Assembly: GCF_026151205.1 (NCBI RefSeq)
Contig: NC_087079.1
Location: forward strand, 7,290,169 to 7,354,168
Source: Bolinopsis microptera
Taxonomy: Eukaryota > Ctenophora > Tentaculata > Lobata > Bolinopsidae
Length of the DNA stretch: 64,000 nt
Direction: 5' to 3'
The translations under genes and the position numbers were made by a program. The notes beneath the pieces were generated by a model, which worked only from the letters and a program-made list of their open reading frames with translations, did no database searches and had not been told where the DNA came from. This document shows, piece after piece, positions 34,901 through 42,300 of the stretch; the first letter of the stretch is position 1; each line of letters starts with the position of its first letter.

Positions 34901-37900
34901 GCCCCCGTTAACTACCCCGTTAAACAATATGGGAATTGGTAAGGGTGCCCAATTAAGGTGTCGTGTCACGGTGTCACATAATCACCCAGTCAATATTGTT
35001 AACGAGATACAGAAAATGCTTGATAACTTCGTCATTTCTAATTCGTTTTGCCTCATGTTTTCAGATCATATGCAACATTTGATAATCTACCGTCTCTGAA
35101 AAAATTAGGCGTTCAGCATGTTCAGAGAAAACAATATAGGTGTTTTAATATTGAATGGGCGTGGTCTAAAATATTCGAATTTTCAAATTTTGACGACGGA
35201 ATCCTCGAACCAGTAAGTACAGTATGCCATCTGCAAAGCAACAGCTGTCAAATATAAAAGACGGCGGAGCTATTAAGGCCAACGTATGGGTACTGACTTT
35301 TGGCCCACCCGGTAGGTAATGGTCATATGTACCCATCCAATCAACTGGACACTCAAAATTTTGGTCAAAAACGGCAGCAAGGGGTCCATATTTACTCTGT
35401 CACATGTTTATAGTGTGACAATGTAACCATGTATTGGTTTTGTATATTAGAGCTTTAGCCACAGGTAGGTTGGTCTGCACGGAGCCCCACAGTTTCAATT
35501 CCTTGTTTAACTAGCCGTACAGCAAGGATATCCACTGTGCTCACCAGGTTAGGCACATAACCAACACTACCCTGCTAAAGTTAGCTATATACTATGGTTT
35601 TCTCGAAAGTATTTCCTTGTATTTGACTTTCGTCAAGAAAGTACTCTTACTTTCGGTTAAGATGTTATATAAGCTAGCCTTTATGTGGTCCGCAGGGCGG
35701 AGGAACCGCCACACACATTTCCGTGCCGGCCGTATTTAAGCGATATCTTATCACCTGATTAAGATATCGTTATGTGACAAAGTTAGCCTAGAGGATGAGA
35801 CGATTATCCTAACCATCAAGGGTTTGTGTAATTTCATAGTGTGACAAAGTCAACTACACTGTACCTTTTAATAGGGTCACTTATATTTACCAATATCCTC
35901 AAACTCAAATGAACGTGTCCTTATATATTATATATCGTTTCTACATGTTGCTAACAGCACACAGCACATGCACTGTTTTTAATCATTTTGAAGGATGCCA
36001 ACTATTTATAAAGATGTTGTCTAAGCGCTCTGTACCTCTCTGTTCCGTTCTGTACCGCTCTGTACCTCGGGTGTCGGCTTATTTTATATATGAGGTAAAA
36101 CATCGAATAACATTTAAAACGTAATTTCCGTCGTGACAACTATTTTATCTTTATCGCTAGTTGGAATTAGCCTACTATTTTACACACCGCTGAGGTCAAC
36201 CAACATTTCAGCAGCGATCAAATAACACATTTTACTCATTTTACTAATAACACATTTTTCTACATTTCAATATATTTTACTGAATATTCTCTAGTAGAGA
36301 AGAACTACCACTAGGTACGTGTTATTTGTCCTTTTACCTTATAAATGTCCAGTGGAACAGCGCTGGTACATTACACCGCTGTAATTAGGGTTACTGGCCC
36401 AGGACTGTAATCAGCTAATGAGTTAATTATGAACATTACCCGGTGTAGAAACACAAGTACCGTGGAACTGCCGTATTTACATGTTTTATTCAGATTGTAT
36501 TACTACTGTCATATATATACGGATGGGATTACCACATCACCATATATGGAATAATTGGCTTTTTGTGTGTTCCATCACAGCACGCTAGGTTTGTATGTTG
36601 TGTTCTACAGCTGCGGTGTGTTTAAACTTTGTTCTAGTACGTGCTCACTGCTCCTGTACTCTGAGAGTCTCATTTTATCGTTCCTGAAAGTTTTAGTTTT
36701 GTTTTGTCGGTTTTTTATTCCTTAATACAAGACTTTTTTCGGCATCTGTCTAGACTGCATTATGGCGATTAAATTACTTGGCGAATTTTCAATTTTGGCA
36801 TAATATGTAAGATCATGAATAGATATTCGGCAGAATTTGCGGTTACGTTTACTGCGTGCAATGTATACTTGGTACGTTTATTGTATGTGTTGTTAATTAC
36901 ATATTACTTATTACATTCGTTAAGAATATCACATATCCTGGCCGGCCGTTCTTGCAAGCGGCTAGTTGTATATTGAATTGTACAGTTTTAACAGTTGCAT
37001 CTTTAACCTACTACTTTGCCTGATTTATATAATAACCGATACATTGAATACAATTCCTGAGTTTTATATAATAATAATCTGACAAGTTGTTAATAGCAAA
37101 TTAACAGTACACATTCTATACACACACTGTTATCACCGGTTATTATATACCCCGCTTATTGATGCCTAATTACATAGCCTCCAACTTGGTATAATACAGC
37201 GACAAGATGCCCTTGGGTAAGTGTTCCCACCCTTGTAGGTGGTCGTTAAACTGTATTCTGTCATATGTTACTACTTGTTAAGTGTCTCCCTAGTGTACGT
37301 TACCTGTTACTTTGTGATGCATGTGTGTGTGTGTACTGAGCATGTATATTCAGCAGATACAAGACATGCTTACTCTTGGTATGTTATCATGATATCTCTC
37401 CTGATGATAATAAGATAATTTCTCTCATTTCATTCTCACTTGTTATGCTAACAGTTTAGGAACTGATTGCAGCTATAAGCTCTTTTAGGAAGGTTGTTAG
37501 AAACAATCGGAAAAGTCCAAAAAAACTAAGTTCTTCTTTTAAGAAAGACTTTTTTCATTTAAATCTCTAAGATGTCACGTCTTCAGGTAAGTCCAAATTC
37601 CTCTCGAAGAGTAAGCCAAAGAGTAAGCCCTCAGTGAAGACTCACGGTAGTAAAGGTCCGCCTAGAGCGGCTCCCTCCCGCCCTACCACATCTAATAAGA
37701 AAGGTTAGTTATAACGTGTGATAGATTTAAACTTACACCGATTGAAAATGTTAAATAGTAACTGTAGCACACTTCAGTAACTAACGTAACTAGTAACTAA
37801 CGTAACTGTAACCATAGCAACAATAGACATTAGTCACGTGACGCGTAATGCACCGTCTCCCCAGGTCCAGCCCCCCAACCTAAGAGGACCCCGGCTCCCC

Positions 37901-38261
37901 CTCCTCCTGTACAAAGGTCCTACAACGCTCAGACCGTTACAGACTCGGGTGCCTCACCCCAGCAACAGCCCCCCAGAATATGGGGCGAGGCTATCTTTCC
38001 CTTCAGTGGGGAGATGACTTGTGATATTTCCTTTCAGGTGAGATAAGGTGTTCGTTATATTTATAAAATGTAGAAATTACAAACCGGTCTCGTTTCTCTC
38101 AAAACTCCAGTTGCCACTTTTTAACTTCCCGTTTCTCTGCTCAGAAGAGTGATCGAATTGAGATTCTGACAAGGACACCGCTAGAGTTTGACTGGTGGGA
38201 AGGGCGGCTTCACGGGAAAGTGGGAATATTTCCCGCTAACTACGTTAGGGTTGTATCTTGA
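22861..38261 (+). CDS. SH3YL1: SH3YL1-like protein: SYLF lipid-binding domain plus C-terminal SH3
   Basis: Eleven exons join in phase to 416 residues: 22861-22954 (ATG 22864), 26535-26669, 26893-26957, 27384-27496, 28276-28404, 30417-30498, 30842-30938, 31190-31321, 37587-37703, 37865-38037, 38145-38261. The N-terminal half is a SYLF domain with AKAKGVAMISYCGLGCFISA, RGGSGIVVA, WSAPSAVGIVGISGGFDFGI, LGGNISVAVGPLGR and YTYAKAKGLYLGINLGG. A basic, Ser/Pro-rich linker leads to an SH3 domain (about 361-416) with IFPFSG, FDWWEGRL and GIFPANYV. Vertebrate SH3YL1 binds phosphoinositides through SYLF and acts in membrane ruffling and receptor trafficking. The first exon has an acceptor, so a 5' UTR exon lies upstream. 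Introns carry a nested gene and several transposons. Confidence 0.92.
24152..25762 (-). CDS. Intronless BTB/POZ-like protein nested in SH3YL1 intron 1
   Basis: 536 residues in one frame (Met11 at 25732 is an alternative start). Residues about 20-115 have a BTB-like pattern: LNVSKQLLVADSETFRYLIEE, a hydrophobic F-x-x-F-L region, then FMELNKLAEVFVINWMKEECKQWL. The middle is helical and Leu-rich with no named domain. The last 130 residues contain CSVHCTEAGKCGFILRYSKL and a Trp-rich GRWGWEWWLPDVTNWVFKQL segment that I do not recognise. BTB domains usually mediate dimerisation or Cullin-3 adaptor binding. The gene lies wholly inside an intron of the oppositely transcribed SH3YL1-like gene and has no introns, suggesting retroposition or a lineage-specific intronless family. 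BTB assignment is by pattern and moderately sure; that it is a real protein-coding gene is likely from its length. Confidence 0.72.
   Translation of the reverse strand: MKRILLPLLVMEETILLMLKDEDPLNVSKQLLVADSETFRYLIEEMHQVELEFDDFLAENVTLFITLLDDRELGNVHNGNFMELNKLAEVFVINWMKEECKQWLKKKVECARTDEEKQFVFEECIYTLRKWDNKTLMNVLLSELTHQDNSSFVLEYMTGLDEQDTVQIDNMIVLGGSNTEPFLRTILVNLEGKVKLDENLKYLFQQMNLALSFEQNKELYLEICEKMLALPDISVDDLKLMFRLSTETISLVSSRSEERRLRTTEVIDGKKYKDLVISCKKITDITDTVLGNKVTSVFVVVELLLWVYYYKTPSTEETRVFLTTLEECCKEKKMQKVSKGFLGIVINALNYSPKLQKVELIAILNEITNNDNLSTHHENILIKCNKEINVSPITGQRLVSTVKHAMTGDTSLPVGTVFKSLFTFRHPSTVECSVHCTEAGKCGFILRYSKLDEDSGIEELSTNSKDYEGTGLHLHDVVSSSDMYRYSICSGNTAPDNIVQVAGRWGWEWWLPDVTNWVFKQLCVKYDISDYVVTKR
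26083..26475. mobile_element. Possible miniature element with GGGGTCGTTCACATATTACGTAATC terminus
   Basis: The left end starts TTAGGGGTCGTTCACATATT and runs into ACGTAATCAG. Repeated TTGATTACG words and a poly-G run fill the body, and the right end ATTGATTACGTTAAATGTACC is an approximate inverse. The right terminus is degenerate. Confidence 0.4.
26535..26669 (+). CDS. SH3YL1: SH3YL1-like exon 2, SYLF core
   Basis: Acceptor CTTTTCAG, donor GGTG|GTAAGT. Encodes PDKSIPAAIFAKAKGVAM and ARGGSGIVVAKTPSG, the most conserved SYLF blocks. Confidence 0.93.
26893..26957 (+). CDS. SH3YL1: SH3YL1-like exon 3, SYLF core
   Basis: Acceptor ATATTCCAG, donor ATTGAG|GTGAGA, phase 0. Encodes GWSAPSAVGIVGISGGFDFG then IE. 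Confidence 0.93.
27384..27496 (+). CDS. SH3YL1: SH3YL1-like exon 4, SYLF
   Basis: Acceptor CCTCCTCAG, donor AGGCAG|GTAAAT, phase 2. Encodes MTSNAVKAFMKGKNVMLGGN and AVGPLG. The donor junction is repeated twice more just downstream. Confidence 0.93.
27485..27568 (+). repeat. 28-bp x 3 tandem copy of the exon 4 donor junction
   Basis: GCCTCTAGGCAG|GTAAATT starts at 27485 (true exon end), 27513 and 27541. Copy 2 keeps GTAAAT; copy 3 has GTTAAT. A 28-bp period cannot preserve frame. Confidence 0.93.
27871..27973. repeat. 9-bp microsatellite (GTTATTACG)n
   Basis: About 11 copies of ACGGTTATT. The open minus-strand frame here (Asn-Asn-Arg repeats) is a by-product of the 9-bp period. Confidence 0.95.
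28276..28404 (+). CDS. SH3YL1: SH3YL1-like exon 5, SYLF
   Basis: Acceptor AACACAG, donor GAGAA|GTAGGT, phase 2. Encodes VDMTVRAPAAMYTYAKAKGL and YLGINLGGTLVLERRKAN. Its 3' half and donor are copied in the following intron. Confidence 0.92.
28324..28903 (+). repeat. 154-bp x 4 tandem copy of the exon 5 3' half with donor
   Basis: CTACGCTAAGGCTAAAGG starts at 28324 (exon), 28478, 28632 and 28786. Each unit includes about 80 bp of coding sequence, the donor GAA|GTAGGT and about 73 bp of intron with CCATGGTAACACATA words. The fourth copy carries a 20-bp insertion. The copies are almost identical, so the array is recent. Confidence 0.95.
29213..30097 (+). CDS. Intact solo LINE ORF1-like protein in SH3YL1 intron 5
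   Basis: About 294 residues from Met at 29213 or 29216; an upstream Met at 29135 precedes a poor Cys-rich leader. Order: N-terminal helical part, coiled coil (ENMKSELIKSQKSVIQLQGE), a basic SKRRRKLSRSQS stretch, RRM-like domain opening EEDRSQNIVIFGLQE, then ISPDRSPEERAEHN and a C-terminal domain ending RINNGELLFYSKC. This is the coiled coil-RRM-CTD architecture of L1-type ORF1 proteins, which bind element RNA. No endonuclease or reverse transcriptase follows. A broken relative lies at 18.2-19.3 kb. It is therefore a half-LINE (HAL1-like) copy, or less likely a domesticated ORF1. Confidence 0.82.
   Translation: MMGNEDSTMWSGYDLAKFACAAVDFGHLVKEMKNTINCDHDSDVTMEMFEEPNKEVLVKHLFDVFQCIKNYSDVFPTARIEIENMKSELIKSQKSVIQLQGELLSLKDKEPTQMTVKVAQVNPVKAESKFNNSAVSKRRRKLSRSQSVMTIPTENFRKMVTFAEEDRSQNIVIFGLQEDAEEKLKEKIGYMFDHMEEKLRFVAARVGDKSTDKGRPVKVVLGSTGSTNRILVKARDLRLTEQYKTVFISPDRSPEERAEHNAMVLNLKKKVKEDPNERYFMRINNGELLFYSKC
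30417..30498 (+). CDS. SH3YL1: SH3YL1-like exon 6
   Basis: Acceptor GATCCCCAG, donor CATGAT|GTGAGT, phase 0. Encodes SYGAGVRAEDILSGRVDPPP, matching the DIRAYDILFG region of SH3YL1. Confidence 0.9.
30842..30938 (+). CDS. SH3YL1: SH3YL1-like exon 7
   Basis: Acceptor TTCTTTAG, donor TTAAAG|GTGACC, phase 1. Encodes a helical segment after the SYLF domain (VLRELTRNSKRKAFQQA). Confidence 0.85.
31190..31321 (+). CDS. SH3YL1: SH3YL1-like exon 8, linker
   Basis: Acceptor ACCATAAG, donor CATAG|GTATTT, phase 1 at both ends. Encodes a Lys/Ser-rich linker (NKTSSSSSRDQKTNSSSH). Confidence 0.72.
31322..31550. repeat. Diverged terminal-repeat fragment of the 32.6-35.9 kb element
   Basis: From AAGTTTGAGGATATTGGTAA through GGTTAGGATAATCGT and GATAAGATATCGCTTAAAT to CGGCCGGCA, this segment matches the reverse complement of 35700-35920. 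It is either a second copy or an outlying arm of the same element. Confidence 0.8.
31732..31766 (+). CDS. Possible alternative last exon of the SH3YL1-like gene (SH3-less isoform)
   Basis: After acceptor TTTACTTTAG, phase 1 joins exon 8 and reads DNANGFRRKKA followed directly by TAA. The bases GCG|TAAGT also form a donor (31 nt, phase 2), but splicing from it to the next exon gives an immediate stop, so a terminal exon is the simpler reading. A poly(A) signal AATAAA lies at 31962. Use would give a SYLF protein without SH3. Confidence 0.4.
31795..31912. repeat. Tandem GTTAATATATGTGCATGTTT units
   Basis: Four to five copies of about 24-32 bp of GTTGTTAATATATGTGCATG with TTTCTAT or TTTGTTGTT variants. 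Confidence 0.85.
32090..32176. repeat. Short tandem repeat (TGCACACTGCACATTGCAC)
   Basis: About nine imperfect copies of a 7-10 bp TGCACA(C/T)T word. Confidence 0.85.
33345..34010. repeat. About 310-bp direct repeat, two copies plus a partial third
   Basis: TAATAACTGATGTGACAAAG begins near 33351, 33661 and 33980; the following ATTCAACATTCTTTCAGAAA block is present in the first two. Confidence 0.88.
34546..35312. mobile_element. 767-bp Tc1/mariner-type miniature element nested in the 3.3-kb element
   Basis: Terminal inverted repeats of nearly 50 bp: C(A/C)GGGTGGGCCAAAAGTCAG..., then TACCCATACGTTGGCCTT, with about four mismatches, flanked by TA on both sides (34544-34545, 35313-35314). No transposase frame. 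The TA duplication and GGGTGGGCCAAAAGT ends fit Tc1/mariner. Confidence 0.9.
35925..37200. other. SH3YL1 intron 8, no further feature recognised
   Basis: AT-rich intron sequence between the 3.3-kb element and the possible alternative first exon at 37207. A CTCTGTACC/CTCTGTTCC/CTGTACCGC run (36027-36066) is a small imperfect repeat. Confidence 0.4.
37207..37216 (+). CDS. Possible alternative first coding exon (SH3-only isoform)
   Basis: ATGCCCTTGG|GTAAGT: Met-Pro-Leu-Gly with a consensus donor, phase 1, joining exon 37587 exactly (MPLGKSKFLSKSKPK). A TATA-like stretch (TATTATATACC) lies about 70 bp upstream. Inference only. Confidence 0.35.
37587..37703 (+). CDS. SH3YL1: SH3YL1-like exon 9, basic linker
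   Basis: Acceptor CGTCTTCAG, donor AGAAAG|GTTAGT, phase 1 at both ends. Encodes a Lys/Ser-rich linker (KFLSKSKPKSKPSVKTHGSK). Confidence 0.85.
37865..38037 (+). CDS. SH3YL1: SH3YL1-like exon 10, proline-rich linker and SH3 start
   Basis: Acceptor CTCCCCAG, donor TTTCAG|GTGAGA, phase 0. Proline-rich (KRTPAPPPPVQRS), then IWGEAIFPFSGEMTCDISFQ, the ALYxF-type opening of SH3. Confidence 0.92.
38145..38261 (+). CDS. SH3YL1: SH3YL1-like exon 11, SH3 end and stop
   Basis: Acceptor CTGCTCAG. Encodes SDRIEIL, FDWWEGRLHG and VGIFPANYVRVVS, then TGA. FDWWEG and GIFPANYV are the canonical SH3 core and closing motifs. Confidence 0.95.
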   Translation, partial: KSDRIEILTRTPLEFDWWEGRLHGKVGIFPANYVRVVS

Positions 38262-39127
38262 AGTTTGGACTGTTTTGAAAACTGACGTGGAGTTATGTAA
38301 TTTGTTATTTTGCTAATTAAGTTCTTGTTTATTTCTGTTTTTAGGCGACCATTATTGAATATGATGTATTTTATGTCCTCTTGAATAACTCTAAGATATC
38401 AAAGATTTATATCTTGTTTAAACATAATATGTTCTAAATAATTTCCATTAATTAATTAGTATCGACTTCAAAATAATAAATTCGGATTTTTTGACTATCC
38501 ATTTTTCAAAGTTTGGAATACTTAAATGTATGCAACGAATGATGATTATATATTAATGATTTCAGACAATATTTATAAAACAAACCTTGTTAATACCAAT
38601 CATTTATCAATAATTTTATCAAAAAGTTGAGTATCATTAATTTTAATTAACATTCTGAAATGAAAGCTGAATTAACATATTATGGCAAAATCAACAAAGA
38701 AACCACAAAAATCATTTCACGCTATATTTAAGTTTAGTAACGTATAGTTATAATCGCAATTCTATTGGTCCATAGAATATAGAAGCAGTCCCTCCTCATC
38801 GACATTATTTTGAAGTACGGTTGAAATACGGTTGAAACCGACTACTTTTGTCTACATTTCTAAAGGATCAGAAGCGTGTCATGGCTGTAACATCAAAGTT
38901 TTAATTTGTAACTTTAAATGTTAATTTAGTAAAGCAAATAAACTCAATATCTTCCACCGGCTTTAAGAAAGAATCACATCAAACTTCACCTGTTTTAGAG
39001 GCGAAGTTACGCACTTTAATACTAATAGTCATATCAATGAATTTGTGATGGATATGAACTGCACTGCAAGTCTGTTGTAAAATCCGTCCGGTCCTTGATT
39101 CTTCTTCTTTGGCACTTTTCCAGAGTG
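38262..39127. other. Tail-to-tail 3' region between SH3YL1 and the GPCR gene
   Basis: The two stop codons face each other 866 bp apart. AT-rich; AATAAA at 38937 on the plus strand could end SH3YL1 transcripts. Confidence 0.5.
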
Positions 39128-39352
39128 TTATACAAAAGTGTCCCCGACATATAACACATCCTTACATTCATTTTCCAAGACAAGCCCATTATCTAGTGCA
39201 TTTATCGGCTTTAAATTCTGCAGTGTTTTCGGAGGAAGTTTCGGTTCTATGTCACGTGATTTATTAGAAATCCTGGGAGCTGCTCTTGATTGGTAGGATG
39301 TAGTTGAAGATCCTGACTTGTGCCTTTTGTACCGCTTTATGTACGACTCTTT
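39128..39352 (-). CDS. GPCR exon 8, cytoplasmic tail
   Basis: Acceptor CATGTTACAG, phase 0, 74 codons to TGA-type stop at 39128. Lys/Arg-rich start (KESYIKRYKRHKSGSSTTSY) with candidate phosphorylation serines and threonines. Confidence 0.75.
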   Translation of the reverse strand, partial: KESYIKRYKRHKSGSSTTSYQSRAAPRISNKSRDIEPKLPPKTLQNLKPINALDNGLVLENECKDVLYVGDTFV

Positions 39353-42300
39353 CTGTAACATGAAGATTTGACTTTTTGATGTCAGTTTTTTATCTATAGC
39401 ACTTGAATTATTGTAATACTAACAAATTGATCGTTTAGATTCGATAAAAACTGTATTTATTTAAACAGTTCAGTGATAATCTGGTGGATTCGTGTAGTGT
39501 TTTTGAGTCTCATGATTTGATAGTTCTTTTATTCACATTTCTGATTGTTTCTGAATAGACTCAGTGAAGACAGATTCTAATGGAAATAAGAATTTATTTA
39601 TTTATCTGTCTTCACTGAGTCTATTCAGAAACAATCAGAAATTTGAATAAAAGTTCAGTAATAAGAAACTCTCACCCTTTTAGACTTTGATCTTATGACC
39701 CGGTCCCAGAAGACATGGTGAAATGTTTTACTCCTTGTTGAGAATATAATCGGGTTCACTATCGGTGAAACGTAGAAGAATATGTAGCTGACTATCATAA
39801 CTGAAATAATAGCAGACTGAGCAGACCTCTCGGGTAGATCCTCTCTCAAACATCACCTTAATAACACCAGAATGTGTGTGTGTGTGTGTGTGTGTCTGTC
39901 TGTCTGTCTGTCCGTGTGTAATTTCCGGTCGGTTATACAAAAAAAACGGTAAGAGTTACGGGACTGATTTTTTCGGTATAGTGTCGACAAAACTCTGATG
40001 AAGCCCATAGGAAATTTTTTTAAAAATCGGCCAATGGTAAGTGGTTTAATTGATGGTTTTGTACCACAAATGTTACATAAAATTGCGTGCCCAGAAACCC
40101 TGACCGGATGGGGCTTAACTTTGAAAGTAAATGAGTTAGAGACTTCCGGTTTTTTGTAACATGTTCCCCTTTTAAAAGTAACGTTACCTCTCCAGGAGGA
40201 AAATTCAAGACAACGTAATTGCTGAGTTATCTCAAAATCTCAAGAAAAGTCCCATTTCGGGCCACTCAAAAGTTTGCAACTTTAACTTTGCGGATTCCTG
40301 TACTCTGGTTGGCTGAATTGTGTCACGTGGTAGCTACTTGAACATTGGAATACGCCACGCGTGCAAATCATGCTTGTTGTTGCGCGCGAGGTCGAGCCGT
40401 CTGTTTAAATTAAACCAACTAGCTAGTACCACCACCAACCGGTAACTTTTCCTGGGTAAGAAGTAACCAATTTATAGGGCTAATAAATGCCGAACACAAG
40501 GATATTTCGTATTCGGATCATATGCCTGCAGGCTGTCTGTCGCAAGACCTTGGTCGCTCTTAACTGAGCGATAAGTGACGTTCGGTTAAGTGAGACCGTG
40601 AGCACCACTTCTTGCCAAATTTGCTTTTGAATTACGGCCCCAATCATGAAGTAAAACAGTACAAGTTGTGTTTTAACTTTTTAACAGCAAAATACAGCGG
40701 ATTCTAGCCCTTGAAAGTTGTAGGTTTGGAAGATCAATACGGCTGCTTTAATTCTTAAAAGTCTTAAGTTAGAACGGCCAAAACACCCTAATCGGCGTCA
40801 GTCAACTGCACCCAGAAACCCTGACCGGATGGGGCTTAACTTTGAAAGTAAATGAGTTAGAGACTTCCGGTTTTTTGTAACATGTTCCCCTTTTAAAAGT
40901 AACGTTACCTCTCCAGGAGGAAAATTCAAGACAACGTAATTGCTGAGTTATCTCAAAATCTCAAGAAAAGTCCCATTTCGGGCCACTCAAAAGTTTGCAA
41001 CTTTAACTTTGCGGATTCCTGTACTCTGGTTGGCTGAATTGTGTCACGTGGTAGCTACTTGAACATTGGAATACGCCACGCGTGCAAATCATGCTTGTTG
41101 TTGCGCGCGAGGTCGAGCCGTCTGTTTAAATTAAACCAACTCTAGTACCACCACCAACCGGTAACTTTTCCTGGGTGAGCAGAACGGCAAGAGTTACGGG
41201 GCTTGCTCTCTCTCTCTCATTACTGTGTAATATGTTATAGCTGCATTTAAGTAGCGTCATAATTGGATTAGCCTGGAAGATTCGCTGTAATGTTATACCT
41301 TAAGCTTATTAGGGGAGGGGGGACTGTTAGTGTTTGGGGTCTGTTTGGACTGCAGAGAGAGAGAGAGAGAGAGAGTTCATACGACAATGTTATGCGTGTT
41401 TTCAAATATAATATGCGGGTGTGGTGCGGAGTTAACAAGGGTTAATTTCTATAACGATTTAAATAAAAATAGAAAGCGGTTCAAGACGGGAGTGATGAGG
41501 TGTAATACTCGGTGTTCAGACCTTATGATCATGGAGTGTGGTGCCTCATGGCTAATAATGACTTAATTATCCACAAGAAATAACTGATTATGAGATTATT
41601 GTTTAAGAAACTATTGGGTCACCTAATGCGGGTTTTGACTCAGCGGGTAATTACTCCTACCCTTTTTAACTGCGGCAGTGAAATCCCGGCCGTAGGCCGG
41701 GTTACACTAGTTTTGATATAAAGGAGAAACTTCATAGTGATAGAACTAAAAATTAGTTTAAATGTGGCTCAAATTGTACTCTAGTATATAATTATGTTAC
41801 TAGTATATAATTATAATATGCTAAGTGGTGCAAATTATAAACCATTGATATGATGAACTCTGTACTGCATGTAGTTTGAGATGAAGTACAGTATCCAAGG
41901 TACACAGCTCGATACCACTATACAAAACGTTAAACACAAGGGTTTTGTCTGGACCGCCACCAGCTCCTCTTTTTGATGCCGTGATTTTATCACCTGAAGT
42001 GGAACCACTTTAGTATGTTATAGGTCGAACCTGCAAATTGATGGAATTTGTTAGGGAATAAATGGGAATCGATTAAAATAAGAGATCTGCGGCTGGCTGG
42101 AGTTAATGATCAAAAGTTAGTGGCACAGTTTGGAGGTTCTTATTACACATAATGACCCTTAATTTTAGTGGTATTACTTTAGTAGTATATCCTCTATTTA
42201 ATGACAATTGACATATTATGTAACCATGGCATTGGCTGACAATCAGCTAAACACTATCTACATGACTACATACCTTAGCTAGTATAAACAAGTAGCAAAC

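Larger units (their letters stand above)
32623..35920. mobile_element. 3.3-kb non-coding DNA transposon with 37-bp terminal inverted repeats
   Basis: Left end GGACACGTTCATTTGAGTTT... (32623-32659) is identical over 37 bp to the reverse complement of the right end (35884-35920). Both ends are flanked by TTAT (32619-32622, 35921-35924), a likely 4-bp target duplication. No long open frame exists, so it is non-autonomous. A word close to TGTGACAAAGTAAAC recurs more than ten times; it points one way right of about 33.3 kb and as its complement (TTTGTCAC) to the left. The interior holds a 310-bp direct repeat and a mariner-type insert. Superfamily unknown. Confidence 0.82.
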
